Notes under the pieces: model-generated
The model's database searches: none
The model's input: the letters and a program-made list of their open reading frames with translations, nothing else
Told to the model about the DNA's origin: nothing
Program-made: the position numbers and the translations under genes
Source: Erodium maritimum
Taxonomy: Eukaryota; Streptophyta; Magnoliopsida; Geraniales; Geraniaceae
Assembly (NCBI GenBank): GCA_963921825.1
Contig: OY997589.1
Span: 55,050,546 to 55,114,545, forward strand
Direction of reading: 5' to 3'
Length of the DNA: 64,000 nt
Part shown: positions 23,130-35,009 of the stretch, in pieces
How positions within the stretch are numbered: position 1 is the stretch's first letter
Layout of the letters: each line of letters opens with the position of its first letter

Positions 23130-24000
23130 CCATTAATAAAGAACTGTAAAGAGTAGATAGTCTTTAATAAAAATGAATACATAACAACATTTACTGCGAG
23201 TTGAGCATATAATTTTCTTCTCATTCCACGATATCTATTTCGTGGATGAGTTCATTTATTAGATGACTCCCCAATTGAACCCTATTTCTCCTCATTTAGT
23301 TGCATGCAAAACAATATGATTCCGTTTCGCACCATTATACTCTTCTTTCCTTTTTTTGCTAAATACTCGAATCCAATATTTGTTTTGGTGCTTGTAGATG
23401 TTGCAACTGTGTTCTTTTTCGACCATTCCCTCCTTGTGTAACACTTTGTGGTACTATAGCTGAAAATTTCATATAGTCCCCTAACATATACATTGCTTGT
23501 ATATTTTCAGCATCCGATGCATCTTTAAAAAGTTGAATGTTTCTTTCATCAAGACGTGACAGTGCGACTAGAGTGAAGATGAAAGCTGCAATTGCTATAA
23601 CTTCTTTGTTTCTCATAAAATTCTTGAATTTCTTGGAACTAAAAAAAAGTTTATATAAAAAAAATGATTGACATATTGTATACAAATATTTATTGAAATT
23701 AAATAAACAATACATACCATATATAGATAGTGTAAAATGGTTCATTGTCTACATTTGCACACTTAAAAATATTCAACAATACGTCGTCTGGTAAAAAAAT
23801 AACATCTTTCGTCGTACCACCTGTAAGAATCAATTAGTTGTATAGTGAACTACATACTTACTACATACTATTCCACTACACATTAACCACCAACTTACAA
23901 AACATATCAATATTAAATCAATAGTATAATCAATAGACGATCACCAAAACATTTAAGTAAGTATCACCCCAGTTTCATATTAAAACTATGATAAAACTAC
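23130..24000 (-). pseudogene. F-box-like (SEL1-type) gene remnant, copy 1
   Basis: Minus strand: an exon near 23830-23750 reads DVIFLPDDVLLNIFKCA, which resembles an F-box start, with a donor at about 23730. After an AT-rich intron, a second exon from about 23645 to 23440 reads AAFIFTLVALSRLDERNIQ then DASDAENIQAMYMLGDY, like the repeat region of the At2g35280-type plant F-box proteins. Frame loss follows. The family call is from memory and weak, and the copy looks broken. Confidence 0.45.
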
Positions 24001-24248
24001 TTGACTTTGGACGTATGGGAGTTGGAGTCATCTTCTTGGTGCGAGTCATCGGTTGTTCGCCGGAGTCTGGTGTGATGAGAAAATAAATTTCTTCCTATTC
24101 CATGACACCTACTTCATGAATAAGCTCATTTACAATATAACTGCCCCATTCAATGTTTCATCTCCTTATTTCGTTACATGCATAACAGTATCCTTCGAAC
24201 CATTCATCCATAGTAATTAATACTGAAGTTTTTTCTTGTAACCATTTT
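24001..24248 (-). pseudogene. F-box-like remnant copy 2, 3' part
   Basis: Positions 24090-24230 match 23220-23345 of copy 1 (both contain 'cttattccatgacac/cattccacgatat' and 'ttacatgcataac/gttgcatgcaaaac' blocks). It is cut at 24248 by LINE-A. The corresponding 5' part continues on the far side of the insertion at 40008. Confidence 0.45.
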
Positions 24249-25042
24249 TTTTATCAGCAAATTATTATTGATGAATCAGTTCTACAAATTGTAGAAAAGA
24301 TCAAGAGACAAGTACATGTACAATCTCTCAAGAGAACCACACCCAAAACCAGAACCAACCTATTCTAAACCCTCCCTACAAAGGTAGCTTGTGTTCCAAG
24401 TCTACCCATAAAGAGAAAACTAACTAACTGTCTTGCAATGATTTCAAACTAACATAGATGCCAACACCCAACTTCCAAACCATACCATAACTTCCAGTAA
24501 CATTCTGAGTCTGAAACCCATTCCAAACCCTCAAAAGTTTCCTTCCTTAAATGGAACACTATATCTAGAAAATGACTCCAAATCAGTTCCAGCCAAAGTG
24601 TTATAAAAAACCCCTCCTTACATCAATAAACCCAATAATCAGCTACAATTAAAATTCTCCCCATCACAAGAAAATCAACCTGCAGCTCCCAAATCTTCAC
24701 AACTATAAGACAGCCAGCTGAATTAAGTAATTAGTAAACCTGTAACCACTAACTGTCCTAGAACTTCAGTTCAAAAGGATTCTGGCAGAAAAGAGTGACT
24801 AACACAACTTCAGTATTGAAGCTAAAGTAACCACAACAAAGCACTCAAACCAAAGAAAAAGACACTCAAGTGACAACCTAATATCTACCCACAAACCAGG
24901 AGAGGTTTAAAGATCAAGGGAAGAGTGAAAGAAAGAGCCCCCACACACAACAGAACTGTGAACAAAACCCAGTAACACTCACCTACCTCACATCAACAAA
25001 CCTAGTACCTTACACCCAAACCACCCTTAAAACCACCCAAAT

Positions 25043-25070
25043 CCCCCCCCCCCCCCCCCCCCCCCCCCCC
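25043..25070. repeat. 28-bp poly(C) run
   Basis: An uninterrupted C tract is followed by eight A. It lies in the 3' region of LINE-A, so it is a G tract in the LINE sense strand. Its exact length may be an assembly estimate. Confidence 0.9.
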
Positions 25071-25136
25071 AAAAAAAAGCAACAACAATGATCCAAATAG
25101 ATCAACAAAGAAACCAACAATTCTCCTGCAATTAGA

Positions 25137-28100
25137 TCAATACAAGGCTGGGGCTGACTTTCTTCTAATGCAAGTGGTAGGAGCATTTCTCCAAAGGGAA
25201 AAGGAGAATGGTTTGAATCTCTTAAATAAACTCCACTCTAAATTGAAGCTGTAGCTTTGAACTTTGTTGAAAATCTCAGTAGGAGTAGATAAATTGTTGT
25301 TGAAGATTACCTCATTCCCAGCAATCCAGATATGCCACAAGGTGATGAAATAAATATCCCTCCATTGAGTTAGTGGTTAATACTCCACTGAATCCCTACC
25401 AGCTTAAAACTTCAGTCCATACTAACCAAGCTTTTGTGCAAGTAAGGAGGAGGTGATTAATCTCCTCAAATTCTGACTTACACATAGGACAAAGAGTGTC
25501 TTCCAGTTGAAGATTTAGACCTCTACCATCCAAGAACAGTCTTGTAGGAATAGCTTTGTGACAAGCCAACCAGGAAAAGGCTGATATCTTTGGTGGGAGA
25601 GAATGAGACCACAAAAGCTTTGCCCAATTCTGATCTTGCAGAGTATCATCTTCCATAAAATTGTACATTTTCTTGACTTTAAAGCCAGCATTGTGAATTT
25701 TCCAAACCACTTTATCTTGACCAGAGTCTTGAAGAGTGAAGACTTTGAGAAGCTCAGATAATTCTCTAAATTTTCCCAACTCCGATCCTCTCAGTTCCCT
25801 CCTAAAATGCAATAGCCACTCTCCATTATTCCAAAAATAAACCACCTTGTTGTTTTTGTGGATGGAGAGATGGAAGAGTCTCTGAAACCTACACTTGATA
25901 GGTACATCCAATAGCCAAATATCCCCCCCCAGAAATTTACCCTCACACCATTGACCACAAACCATTCCAACCCTGAAAACCCCACAACACTACAGAATTG
26001 TGATAACTCAGAAGTGTCTGAACATGGCCTAAGAAGTTTTGGCTAGAGGTTAGTTTGATAGTAGATAGGTTCCAATCTTCTGCAATCCACCCATACTTAG
26101 CACAAAGAAAATTTTCCAAAGTGAATCAGTATCAATAGCAAATCTCTACCACCACTTCCCTAATCCCCCTTTCTCCTTTGGCTGGCACACTAAATTCCAC
26201 CTGACTTTGTGTAATACCTTCTTAGTGATTGAACCATTCCACAGAAACTTCCTCTACCACATCTCCATCTCCTTGAGGACTTTCTTGGGAGCTTTGAATA
26301 ATAAAGGGGTAATGCTGAAAGTGTTGACTTAATAAGTGTCACCCTACCCCCAAAATTGAGTAGTTTGGTCTGCCAGAGGCTAAGTTTTCTCTTGAATTTA
26401 TCAATAATTGGTAGCCAAGTAGTATATCTCCTAGGATTAGCCCCTAGCTTGAAGCCCAAGTAGTCAAGAGGAAGATCAACAATTTCACAACCTAATATAA
26501 CAGAGGCTTCAGCATCAGAATAAGTTGAGGGATTGAGGAGAACCACCTTAGATTTATGATAATTTATCTTTAGGCCAGAGGCTAATTGAAAGGCTTTGAG
26601 AGAGGATTTGAGATTGTGCAGGTGGTTCTTCTTAGCCTTTATGATTATTAAAGTGTCATTTGCAAATTGTAGATGAGAAATGACAGGCCCTTGAGGTCCA
26701 CAGGAAATGCCTTCAAAGTTCCCAGCTATGATCCCTTGTTCAAGTATTTGATGCAGACCCTCAGCTGCCAGTGCAAAGAGAAGAGGAGAAAGTGAGCAAC
26801 CTTGTCTCAAGCCTCTTGTGAGTTCAAAGTCTGAGGAAGGGGAGCCATTGACCAACACTGAAGACCAAGCCTGAAAACAAGATTTCATCCAACTCCTCCA
26901 AGTAGTACCAAAGCCCATGATGCTTAAAACCTGGTCCAAGTACCCCCAATCAAGGAAATCATAGGCTTTCTCAAAATCTACCTTGAGAATTATGACTTCT
27001 TCTTTTGTGGATTTTATGGAGTGGATCAACTCAGTAGCAATTAGCACCACATCTAAAATTTGCCTCCCTGCTATGAAACCAGTTTGTACATCATTTACTA
27101 ACTCATCCATGATAGTCTTCAGCCTAGCAGCTAGCAACTTTGACACTATTTTGTACAAAGAACCTACTAAGCTGATAGGTCTGTAATCTTCAAATGTTTG
27201 TGGGTTTACTCCTTTTGGGATCAATGTAAAAAAGGATGAATTAATCCCCTTCCCCAGGAGACCAGTCTCAAAAAAGTGATGACAAAAGTGTGAGACATCA
27301 GATTGGAGAAAATCCCAACAGCTTTGAAATTTTTTTAATGTATAACCATCAGACCCAATTGCTTTCTCTCCATTGTAGTCCATTACTGCACTATAAATCT
27401 CACCTTCACTGAAAGATCTCTCAAGAAAAGAAGCCTTTGCTGGTGATAATGATTTGAAAGGTAGAGATGAGAGATCAAGGACTACAGATGAAGATCTTTT
27501 GAATCTAGCTGCAAAATGTTCTTTAGCTGCAAGTTTTATATCAGATGGAGTGGATAAAAGGTTACCCCCAACCCAAATTTGATCAATTTTCTTCCTTTGA
27601 CCAGCAAGGTTAGCCACCAGATGATAGAATTTGGAGCACCTATCCCCATCTTTTAGCCATTTGTGCCTTGATTTCTGTCTCCAGACCTTAGAGAGAGCTT
27701 TATGTTTTTGTATAAGAATTGCCCCCAAATAAGCCCTTGTAGCTCTTTCAGTATCAATTAAGCTTCTGTTATCCAAGACCCCATCTAGCTCATTTATTTC
27801 CTTCTTGAGCTGCTCTATTTCTTTCTCCAGGAAACCAAAGACATTAATATTCTAGTCTTTCAAGAAAACCTTTAGCAATTTCAGCTTCTGCCACATAGTG
27901 TAATGAGGTGCCCCATATAAGTCAATCTCAAACCAAAATTTCTTAACTGATGTATAAAACAAAGGGTGATCCAACCAAGCATTTAAGAATTTAAATGGTC
28001 TGGGACCCCAATCAACCAAAGGATCTGATAGAAGAATTGGTCTATGATCAGAAATGCCTCTACAAAGGCCAGACTGTGACAAAATTTTGAAATCAGCAAT

Positions 28101-28249
28101 TACTTGGGGCCCAAGCAAAAATCTATCTAGCCTTGATGCTCTTGAGTATGGCCCAAACCAAGTATACTTTGCCCCACTAAGTGGAAGATCAATGAGAGGG
28201 GCCTCATTAAGTAGTAAAGTGAAGTTTCTAATAGAAGAGGATTGATGAA
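25137..28249 (-). pseudogene. LINE-A ORF2: endonuclease C-part, reverse transcriptase, zinc-RT end
   Basis: Minus frame 28249-27852 gives the endonuclease end with GAKYTWFG, SRLDRFLLG and SDHRPIL. Frame 27776-26190 is reverse transcriptase with EDYRPISLVGSLYK, IILKVDFEKAYDFL and RGLRQGCSLSPLLF. The catalytic motif reads LQFANDTLII; the first Asp of the usual FADD is followed by Asn, so a metal-binding residue is lost. Frames 25985-25396 and 25340-25137 hold the C-terminal zinc-binding region (CPMCKSEFEEINHLLLTC). Several frameshifts separate these pieces. Confidence 0.88.
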
Positions 28250-28254
28250 AAACA

Positions 28255-29941
28255 TGTTGGGTCTCGAGGTATGGTTGGAGATGAACCAACTCGCAGCGGA
28301 AAATCAATGAAAACCAAGAGACGATTAAACCGTGAAACAACTAACAAAGAATGGATTAACAAGAGAAAAATTCAGCACTAGTTCTTACCAAAACAAGAAC
28401 ACCGGTTAACGAATGATTGGCTTGAGTCTCCAAGACGCCTACGTATCCACATGGGAATCAAAGCCACGTAGTTCTTCTCTTTGAGGACTCAAGAACACAA
28501 AAATGGAGGAGGAAACTAGCCAAACCCGAAATGGCCATGGAAGAGGGAGAGAAAATGTGTTTCCTATTCTTGTCTTGTTTTTGTTATGTTGAAAAAAGAT
28601 GACTTAAACATAACAAAACCCATACTTGTCCAACTAAAGGCATGGGACAAGTATGGTGTCAAGTAAGGTGTAAATAGGACAAAGTATGGCAAGACAAGAT
28701 TGGGTTAGGTGGTGAATCACCAACACCTTAATCCTTGTCTTGCTTACTTAGTACTAATTAATCAAGACTTGATTAATTAGTTCCATGGGCCTTGGTTGCA
28801 TGGGCCTTTCATGGGCCTCTTGGAACATGGCCCGTGACCATTTCCAACGAGGTCCCGTGATTCGCTCATCGCCTCCATGCCTTCAATACCGGAAATGTCC
28901 AACATTATCCGACGCGATCAATCCCAAGACTCCAAGCCTTGTCTCGATCCGTAAATTCCTATTCACTTACGGGCACATGACCCAAAACCCAGTTTTGGTC
29001 ATGTCCCGAGACAACTCCCTTTTGGCCATTCTCCATAAATGTGTCAATGAGTTTCATCCTCCGGTGTGACCCTTAGGTTTATGCATGTCAATAGATCAAC
29101 GTAAAATCCCATTTTACTTGATCCTATTTAAGTGGCAACTAACGAGACTTTAGTATTGCCTGACACTACATAACGAATCGACCCTGTCGATTCTAACCTT
29201 TCCGTCGTCCCTGTCATTATCCTTTTATCTCCGATATCCTGATTGAGATAAGGCATAGAGCCGTCATCCTTATTATTCTCAATCACCGTTCCTTGATATG
29301 TGAGATGACTGAAGATATGATACCCAGTATCATGTGCATGGCCATGTTATTCTTCCAGTCACTCTCGATCAAGTGGCCGAGAACCGATATCTTTCCCATA
29401 CCTTAGTATGAGGGATAAATCCCTTAGCCGTCTTTCGTGTCACTCATGTAGCCCGTCCCCAAGCCAATCCTGGCCGTTATGGAAGCCCTGTTACGGACAA
29501 CGTTAGGCTCAGGTCAAACTCAGTTGTTGACTACATAGCGATCACAAAGACTCCTTGGTCTAAGGATACATGACAAGCTACAACACTGAATATGTTCATG
29601 ACTTAATCTATGGCACATATTCAGGGCGGGTCGTCCAATATCATGTCCCACATGATATCTATGATCAGACTCCGGAATCCCATTCCAATGACTAACAGAA
29701 CGTAAGCCATAAAGAGCCATCTTTCATACTAGTCGCTTCTAGTGAAGCTTTGTTGACTAGGGACCCATCGAGTGTGATCTATCTCGATCTATGGTTCTAT
29801 TCGCATGGTGGGCATAGATCAGAGCACACATCGATATATTACTCCAACACATAAGTAATATAAAGCCGCTTTAATTTTATTTCTAACGATGATATATACA
29901 TTTGGACATTTAGGATTGAACTACGGGCACTAAGACTAACA
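28255..29941 (-). repeat. copia 3' LTR
   Basis: 1687 bp; plus-strand ends TGTTGGGTCTCGAGG and ACTAAGACTAACA. Nearly identical to 35010-36690. The open frames at 28785-29069 and 29720-29520 recur in the other LTR copies and are not genes. Confidence 0.95.
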
Positions 29942-29956
29942 ATCTCCCACTTGCCC
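29942..29956 (-). other. copia polypurine tract
   Basis: Minus strand GGGCAAGTGGGAGAT directly before the LTR start TGTTAGTC. Confidence 0.8.
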
Positions 29957-30092
29957 TAGTTCCAATCTAAACTCCAATATGTCCCCATCGACTTTACATG
30001 TCTAACATGTTCAGGCAGTGACACTGCCTTAGTCAAAGGGTTGGCTATGTTATCATCTATTGCAATATCGGTTATCTTCACTTCACCTTAGT

Positions 30093-32982
30093 TCAGTATT
30101 TATCTGATGAGGTGGATAGGCCGCAGTACATGTTTGGATTTGTTATGCGCTCTAGGCTTTTAGCTTGCGCAATGGCCCTTGTGTTGTCGCAAAATGGATT
30201 CACCGGACTGGATGGGTTTTTAATTACACCCAGCCCTGCCATGAATTTCCAAATCCACATAGCCTCCTTAGCTGCCTCTGCAGCATCCATGTACTTGGCC
30301 TCTGTCGTAGATTCGGCAATGGTATCTTGCTATACGCTTTCCCAGCTAAAGCTCTGCCATTCAGCGTAAACACATATCCTGATTGACTTCTAAAGTCATC
30401 TGGATTTGTCTTGGAAAACTAGCGTCTACTCATCCTTCGACGACTAGTTCAGCATCATCTTTCCCCCGGGTTAGAATGATGTCTACTGGTACAACATAAG
30501 GCTTAAGAGACGTCTGGTCTCATACATGTCATGGCATATATGATCGATCCTGCCCCCAGGCGCATAGGATTCTCATCATCCTTTTCAGCTCATCAGGTGT
30601 CTTAGGACACTGAGTCTTGCTGAGATGAATGCCATGACTAGTGGGTAAGAGTCCTTTCTTTGAATCGAGCATTAAGAACCTACTCAATGCCTTGTTCACA
30701 TAGGTTCCCTGACTTAAATCCAAGACCCTCTTGGTGCGATCTCTACATATCTTAATCCTTAAGATATGAGAAGCATCGCCTAAGTCCTTTATTGAAAAAC
30801 ACTTCCTCAACCAAGCTTTAGTCTCGTGCAAGGTTGGGATGTCGTTTTCAATGAGAACCAGAAAGGTAATATTGCTCCCACTAGCCTTCTTATAAACGCA
30901 AGATTCATCCTCGTTCTTGATTAAGCCAAATCCAATTACAGCTTCATCAAAACGAAGGATCCAACTCCGAGAAGTTCGTTTCAATCCATAAATGGATTTC
31001 AACAACTTATAAATCTTTCCTTTATTCTTCGGATCGTCAAAACCTTTGGGCCGAGACATACAAACGTACTCAGTCAAATTTCCATTTAGGAAAGCGGTTT
31101 TGACATCCACTTGCCATATCTCGTAATTATGATACGCAGTTATGTCAAGAAGAATTTGGATCGATTTTGACCATAGCCACTAAGGAGAAGGTTTCCTCAT
31201 AGTCAATCCATTGGATCTGCCTATAACCTTTCGCCACCAGTTGAGCTTTGTAGGTCAGAGGGTTGCCGTCCATGTCCATCTTCACCTTGAAGATCCATTT
31301 GCATCCTATGGTCCTCACACCATTGATGGGATCAACCGGTTCCCAGACTCGGTTGTCTGACATGGATTGCATTTCCTCCCTCATGGCTCCCAGCCATAAC
31401 TCGGAGTTGGGCTCATCCACGACTTCCTGAAAGGTGGCTGGATCATCGTGATCCACCATGACTTCATTGTCACCTCCGGATACCATATCTTGGAGGTGGA
31501 AGATTGATCCTTTCAAATCGCCTTGGACCTTCCGGAATTGTAACAGGAATTGGTTCTTACTCTACGACAATCTCTGGCTCCTTTCTATTGGGTTGCCAAT
31601 TGGTTTAGACAGATCTGTACCATCCTGAATTTCTTCGAGATGCACAGTCCTCCCAATGACGTCTTTGGAAACAAAACTTCTTTTCCATAAAGACCCCACC
31701 CCAAGCGACGAACACCATGTTCTCACTGGGATTGTAGAAATAGTATCCCCTTGTTGCTTTGGGATACCACACGAAGGTGCATATCTCAGATCTTGGTTCG
31801 AGCTTAGTCGAAACCAAATGTTTCACATAAGCCTCGCAACCACAAATCTTTAGGAAGGACAAAGCGGGCATCATCCCGTACCATTTTTAAAATGGTGTCC
31901 CTTCCACACCATTCGTCGAAGCCCGATTCACTATGAATGCGGTCGTCTCTAGAGCAAAACCCCTAAAAGAGATTGGGAGATCAGTCCAACTAATCATGGA
32001 ACAGACCATTGTCTAACAATGTCCGATTTCTCCGTTTGGCTACACCTTTCAACTACAGTGACCTAGGAGGAGTCCATTCCAAAAGGATCCCATTCTCTTT
32101 TAGATGATCTAATAACTCTGTGGTCAAGTATTTTCCACCTCGATCCAATCGAAGTGCCTTTAATACCTTTGTCCAACTGGTTTTCTACTTTAATCTTAAA
32201 CTCTTTGAATTTATCAAAAGCTTCAGACTTATGTCTCACCGAATAGACATAACCATATTTACTGTAATCATCAGTAAATGTGATAAAGTAGCTAAAACCC
32301 CTCCTGGCAAGTGAACTTATTGGTCTACACACATTCGAGTGTATTAGCCCCAATAATTCACCCGCCCTTTCATCGCGATCGATAAAAGGGCACTTTAGTC
32401 ATTTTGGCCATCAAACAAACCTTGCACCTATCGATCGAATGGAATTTGAATGAACCTGAAAGTCCGCACTTCTGAAGTGCTGATAGGTGCTTCTTGTTTA
32501 TGCGACATAAATGACAGTGACATAACAGAGTTAGGTTTAAATCGTTGGATTTAGACCTCTTGGTATTAACGGAATATATAGAACTTGAGGCATTGTTACC
32601 CATATCTAATATGTACAATCCTCCAACCAAGTCAGTATTGGTATAAAACATATCATTGCATAGAACATTGAAAACTCCATTTCCAATATTAACATTATAT
32701 CCTTCCTTGTTAAACACGGATACAGATATAATATTCCTACTAAAAGTAAGTATGAAATATACATTATACAATACTAAGACAAGGCCTCTTGGCAAAGCAA
32801 GACTCATGGATCCTACAGCAGTTGCCACAACTCTGAGGTCCATTTCGTGCTTTCCAAATCTCTCCTATTTTCAGCCACCATATATTAGTGCATGTGTGAG
32901 ATTCAGTCATGGTATCTAATACCCATGAATCTTTGGAAGTAGAGAGATGTAACTCTATAGAGTTAATACCGATTGAAGGCAC
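30093..32982 (-). pseudogene. copia pol: protease, integrase, reverse transcriptase, RNase H, heavily broken
   Basis: Minus order: protease near 32940 reads WVLDTMTESHTC, where copia proteases have DTG. The integrase zinc end at 32843-32370 has HCHLC...CKVCLMAKM, and its core at 32353-32063 reads LIHSNVCRP, where the catalytic Asp of HTDVCGP is Asn. RT at 31516-31145 and 31110-30529 has GCKWIFKVK and MDVKTAFLNGNL. The YVDD box is deleted: FLVL joins directly to IENDIPTL. The RNase H end at 30290-30093 keeps DNTRAIAQAKS. Frames are separated by deletions and stops. No active polyprotein can be made. Confidence 0.9.
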
Positions 32983-33121
32983 GGTCCCACCGCCCTTCCT
33001 TAGATCATCCAGGTTTCCTGATGAAGGCGCAGTCCTACTGCCCTTCTTCAGATCATCCAGGCTTTTTGATGAAGGCGCAGTCCCACTGCCCTTCTTCAGA
33101 TCAGCCGTGAACTTCCTGTAA
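32975..33121. repeat. 48-bp tandem repeat in copia gag end, three copies
   Basis: Three units with 'ggcgcagtcccactgcccttc' and 'agatcatccag'. On minus they encode a 16-residue motif ending LDDL-KKG, placed between the zinc knuckle and the protease. Confidence 0.8.
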
Positions 33122-33472
33122 TCCCGGTTCCAATGACCAGGCTGTTGGCAGTAGAAGCAGACATTCTCAGGTGTCTCATCTTTCCTGCCAAGTGCGCATG
33201 GGCCCAGCCCTTGCCACTTCCAATTCCCTTGTTGACCATTAGAATATCCTTGGATCCCAGATCCCTGAGATATTCTTCTCAGCAGTTAATGACACTTCAT
33301 GTAACTCTGATATGGTCTTAGAGACAGCCTTGTCAAGGACATATTCTTTGCGTTCAGACTTGAGGATTATCCTCAAAATTCTGTACCAGTCCAAATAGTT
33401 TGTCCCATTTAGCTTGACCCTGTCAAGAATGGTTTTTAATGACAAACTATTAATGTTCGCTGAATTTGCCAT
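33122..33472 (-). pseudogene. copia gag and zinc knuckle
   Basis: Frame 33472-33239 begins MANSANINSLS and holds LNGTNYLDWYRILRIILKSE, the usual start of copia gag (UBN2-like). Near 33170-33130 a zinc knuckle reads CFYCQQPGHWNRDY; the fourth ligand, normally Cys, is Tyr. Most of gag is deleted between these two pieces. Confidence 0.82.
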
Positions 33473-34990
33473 TTGATCTACAACAGATAAAATTCAATCA
33501 GTAAACTGAATAAATTTTATGAAGATCAAGTTTAAACACCAACAATCGATTCTAAACCTTTAGAATCTGAAACCAAGATCCTTGATTCACTCGATTAAGC
33601 TGAACTAATGCTCACCACTTAATCGAGCTATGTAGGTAGGACTCCATCCAATCACATCCAATATGACTCTTGGCTAGGGTATGTACTTATGTACACGACT
33701 TACCCTATCTGTTACCCTAGCTCAACCTCAGGCCGAGAATCGTAGTCGGGTCCACCAATTTTCAACTATGGCTCGTCACTATGTAGGTGCTCCGCTAATG
33801 CGCACGACACCCACATATGTCGTCCAAACCTACTACCCCGCTTCCCCATGGATGCTCCGCTAATGCGCACGACACCCATAGGACGGGGAGGTAGTAAGGT
33901 GTTGATGATTGGGAGGTATCGGACATGACCCGCTTTTACTTGTCCAGTTGTGTTCAAAACTTTGGCACATCCTAGATGCGATGAGCACATCAACTACATT
34001 CCAAATGCAATGATGCCTCAAATTACATCCAATGTAATTCTTCCTTTGAACCCTTCAACTACATCCAATGCAATGACGGTTCTAAGGGTTCACACACAAG
34101 GATTAAAATTCCAATTTTATCTTTGCATGTGAGGTGATATGCTCGGTAAATAAAGTTAAGCATGCAATTCTAAAACACATAGAATTAATCATGCATAAAC
34201 TAAACCAAGCATAAAGCGATAAATGTGCACATAATAGCCCCCTAAACTAACTCCCACTAGCTTCTTGAGCTCCACCGACTCCAAGCCGATGCCAACACCT
34301 GAAAAGCCACCAAATGACCTTTTCGCCCTTTCTTCGTCTTGAGTAAAAAATTACAATTTAATACACGACTCGCAGGTCGGGAATAAATAAATATTACAAA
34401 CAAGTGGTTCGACGACCACACCTTGAAAGAATAATTACACGCTAACTCTAACGGCTCGCAGGCCGTGAAAAGCGATAAATAATTAAATCGAGCTCGGGGC
34501 TATTATGTACACCATGCCAACATCACATCACACATCGTGTTATCAAACAAGCATGTTATCAAACATCATGTGATTTTCCGGTTTTAATTAATAGCCAAGT
34601 TTCGAAATTTTTTGATGCTCGGTTTATCGAAACCGTTCAAAAATGAAACTTTTGAACATTTGATCTTCGAGTTCATCATGACGGTTCCAAACTCGTCATA
34701 ACTAACAAAACGGTTTAGCCTTGGCATATCAACCATCCAATGGTCATGCTTGGCCTAGCTCCGTCCAACGGAGCCCCGTTCGGTCCCGGTTTCGGCTCCC
34801 CGAGAGTCCCGCTCCCAAGACCCGAAAAATCAAATTTTTTTCAAAATTTCCAGATTTGAAATAATTTTCAAAAAATAATTTTACATGTATTAAATCCATA
34901 AACAATAATTTAAAACATGTTATCAAACAATTTAGCAAAACAACATGCCAAAAACGAAACTTTGAACACCGTCTTGTGAATCCCGAAGGT
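33473..34990 (-). mobile_element. copia leader region
   Basis: This is the interior between primer site and gag. It is AT-rich and includes a partial duplication of 'ctccgctaatgcgcacgacaccca' at about 33788 and 33853. I see no coding frame of note. Confidence 0.6.
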
Positions 34991-35008
34991 AGCACGGCTC
35001 TGATACCA
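34991..35008 (-). other. copia primer-binding site, tRNA-iMet
   Basis: Minus strand TGGTATCAGAGCCGTGCT, one base inside the LTR boundary at 35010. It complements the 3' end of initiator tRNA-Met. Confidence 0.92.
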
Positions 35009-35009
35009 C

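Noticed and set aside
28785..29069. Small protein repeated at 28785, 35534 and 47396
   Set aside because: The repetition is due to three copies of the same copia LTR, not to a gene family.
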